This document shows positions 63,454 to 64,000 of a stretch of 64,000 nt of DNA, piece after piece. A program made the position numbers and the translations under genes. Below the pieces are notes generated by a model. The model saw only the letters and a program-made list of their open reading frames with translations, made no database searches and was not told the DNA's origin. The stretch covers positions 7,874,001 through 7,938,000 of the forward strand of contig NZ_CP160402.1 in the NCBI RefSeq assembly GCF_040730185.1, given 5' to 3'. This DNA comes from Streptomyces sp. Je 1-332. GTDB taxonomy: Bacteria > Actinomycetota > Actinomycetes > Streptomycetales > Streptomycetaceae. Numbering within the stretch: position 1 is the stretch's first letter; every line of letters begins with the position of its first letter.

Positions 63454-64000
63454 GTGGCGTCGGACGACAAGGACCCGGAGCGTTTGCTGGACGGGTTGTC
63501 GGTGGATGAGGCCCGGCCGGAGCGCCCGGTGCTGCTCGACGCGGACGGAGAGCCGCTGCGGACCTGGCGGGAGAACTATCCCTACTCGGAGAAGATGAGG
63601 CGCAGGGAGTACGAGCGCCAGAAGCGGATCCTGCAGATCGAGCTGCTGAAGCTGCAGAGATCGGTGCGTGAGCAGGGCCAGCGCATCGTGATCGTGTGCG
63701 AGGGACGCGACGCGGCGGGCAAGGGCGGCACGATCAAACGCTTCACCGAGCGCCTCAACCCCCGCGGGGCCCGCATCGTGGCGCTGGACAAACCCACTGA
63801 ACGGGAAGCCGGGCAGTGGTACTTCCAGCGTTACGTGGCGCAACTGCCGTCCGCCGGTGAAATCGTCTTCTTCGACCGGTCCTGGTACAACCGAGCCGGC
63901 GTCGAGCCCGTCATGGGCTTCTGCACTCCACACCAGCACGAGGAGTTCCTCCAGCAGGCGCCGCTGTTCGAGAAGATGATCACTGATGACGGCATCGTGC
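63454..64000 (+). CDS. ppk2: polyphosphate kinase 2 (PPK2), 3' end beyond window
   Basis: The frame runs past the right edge. The visible 182 residues have the PPK2 class I pattern: a charged N-terminus, YERQKRILQIELLKLQRSVREQGQRIVIV, Walker A CEGRDAAGKGGTIKRFTERLNPRGARIVAL, then EAGQWYFQRYVAQLPSAGEIVFFDRSWYNRAGVEPVMGFC with Walker B FFDRSWYN. It transfers phosphate between polyphosphate and nucleotides. GTG 63454 follows GAGGAG, and an ATG at 63439 in the same frame is an alternative start. Confidence 0.92.
   Translation, partial: MASDDKDPERLLDGLSVDEARPERPVLLDADGEPLRTWRENYPYSEKMRRREYERQKRILQIELLKLQRSVREQGQRIVIVCEGRDAAGKGGTIKRFTERLNPRGARIVALDKPTEREAGQWYFQRYVAQLPSAGEIVFFDRSWYNRAGVEPVMGFCTPHQHEEFLQQAPLFEKMITDDGIV

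Overview
The window reads as chromosomal DNA of a Streptomyces or close relative. Composition is very GC-rich with strong G/C bias at codon third positions. Starts are often GTG or TTG, and neighbouring genes often overlap by ATGA, GTGA or TGATG. The families are typical of the genus: ECF41 and ECF42 sigma factors, a SigB/F-type sigma factor, an AfsR/SARP-type regulator, the GlgE glucan pathway, split LigD modules, DUF5133, DUF5993 and TioE/MerR. I found no rRNA, tRNA, insertion sequence, CRISPR array or replication origin. The leftmost and rightmost genes run off the window.

Layout. 0-8.4 kb: tail of a PucR regulator, an AlkZ-like QxQ protein, a VOC/polyprenyl synthase pair, a Tat-exported protein, a STAS factor, a DNA alkylation repair gene that appears frameshifted, and a TetR/esterase/P5CR-like group. 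8.4-17.9 kb: an ECF41 sigma factor with an NDH-2-like flavoprotein, a degenerate DhbE-like adenylation protein that ends at the domain hinge, an ANTAR-GAF regulator, a CBS protein, a membrane glutaredoxin, a Cys-rich HTH regulator followed by a leaderless His-rich DUF3291 gene, and a SigF-type sigma factor. 17.9-27.3 kb: two double-VOC proteins with a conserved Cys-Cys pair flank a YciI/ECF42 pair and three separate NHEJ modules (ligase, phosphoesterase, polymerase). 27.3-36.9 kb: oxidoreductases, a GlxA-type regulator with a large dyad, a DUF5993/DsbB pair, hemerythrin, RibD-C and DinB proteins, and a second QxQ protein.

36.9-47.7 kb is a complete maltose-1-phosphate (GlgE) glucan locus. glgB, maltokinase, treS, glgE and a DUF5133 gene lie on the minus strand. 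A HATPase-like protein and glgX are divergent. TreS makes maltose from trehalose, maltokinase phosphorylates it, GlgE extends glucan from maltose-1-phosphate, GlgB branches and GlgX debranches. The middle of treS has a codon usage unlike its flanks.

47.7-64 kb holds a hydrolase whose nucleophile Ser is Asn, a CtaG/DUF2243 pair, a HAD phosphatase, a toxin-antitoxin pair whose Fic-like toxin lacks the Fic motif, a dialkylglycine-decarboxylase-like aminotransferase with a divergent LysR, a truncated Imm49 gene, a DrrAB-type exporter, an AfsR/SARP-like regulator, a DHA2 drug exporter, an erythromycin-esterase-like protein with TioE/MerR, and a polyphosphate kinase 2. The most interesting signal is upstream of the exporter: three heptamers repeat exactly every 11 bp (a SARP-box layout), then a perfect 13-bp-arm palindrome covers the start codon. 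The AfsR/SARP-type regulator is encoded directly downstream of the same transporter, so a local regulator-exporter circuit is plausible.
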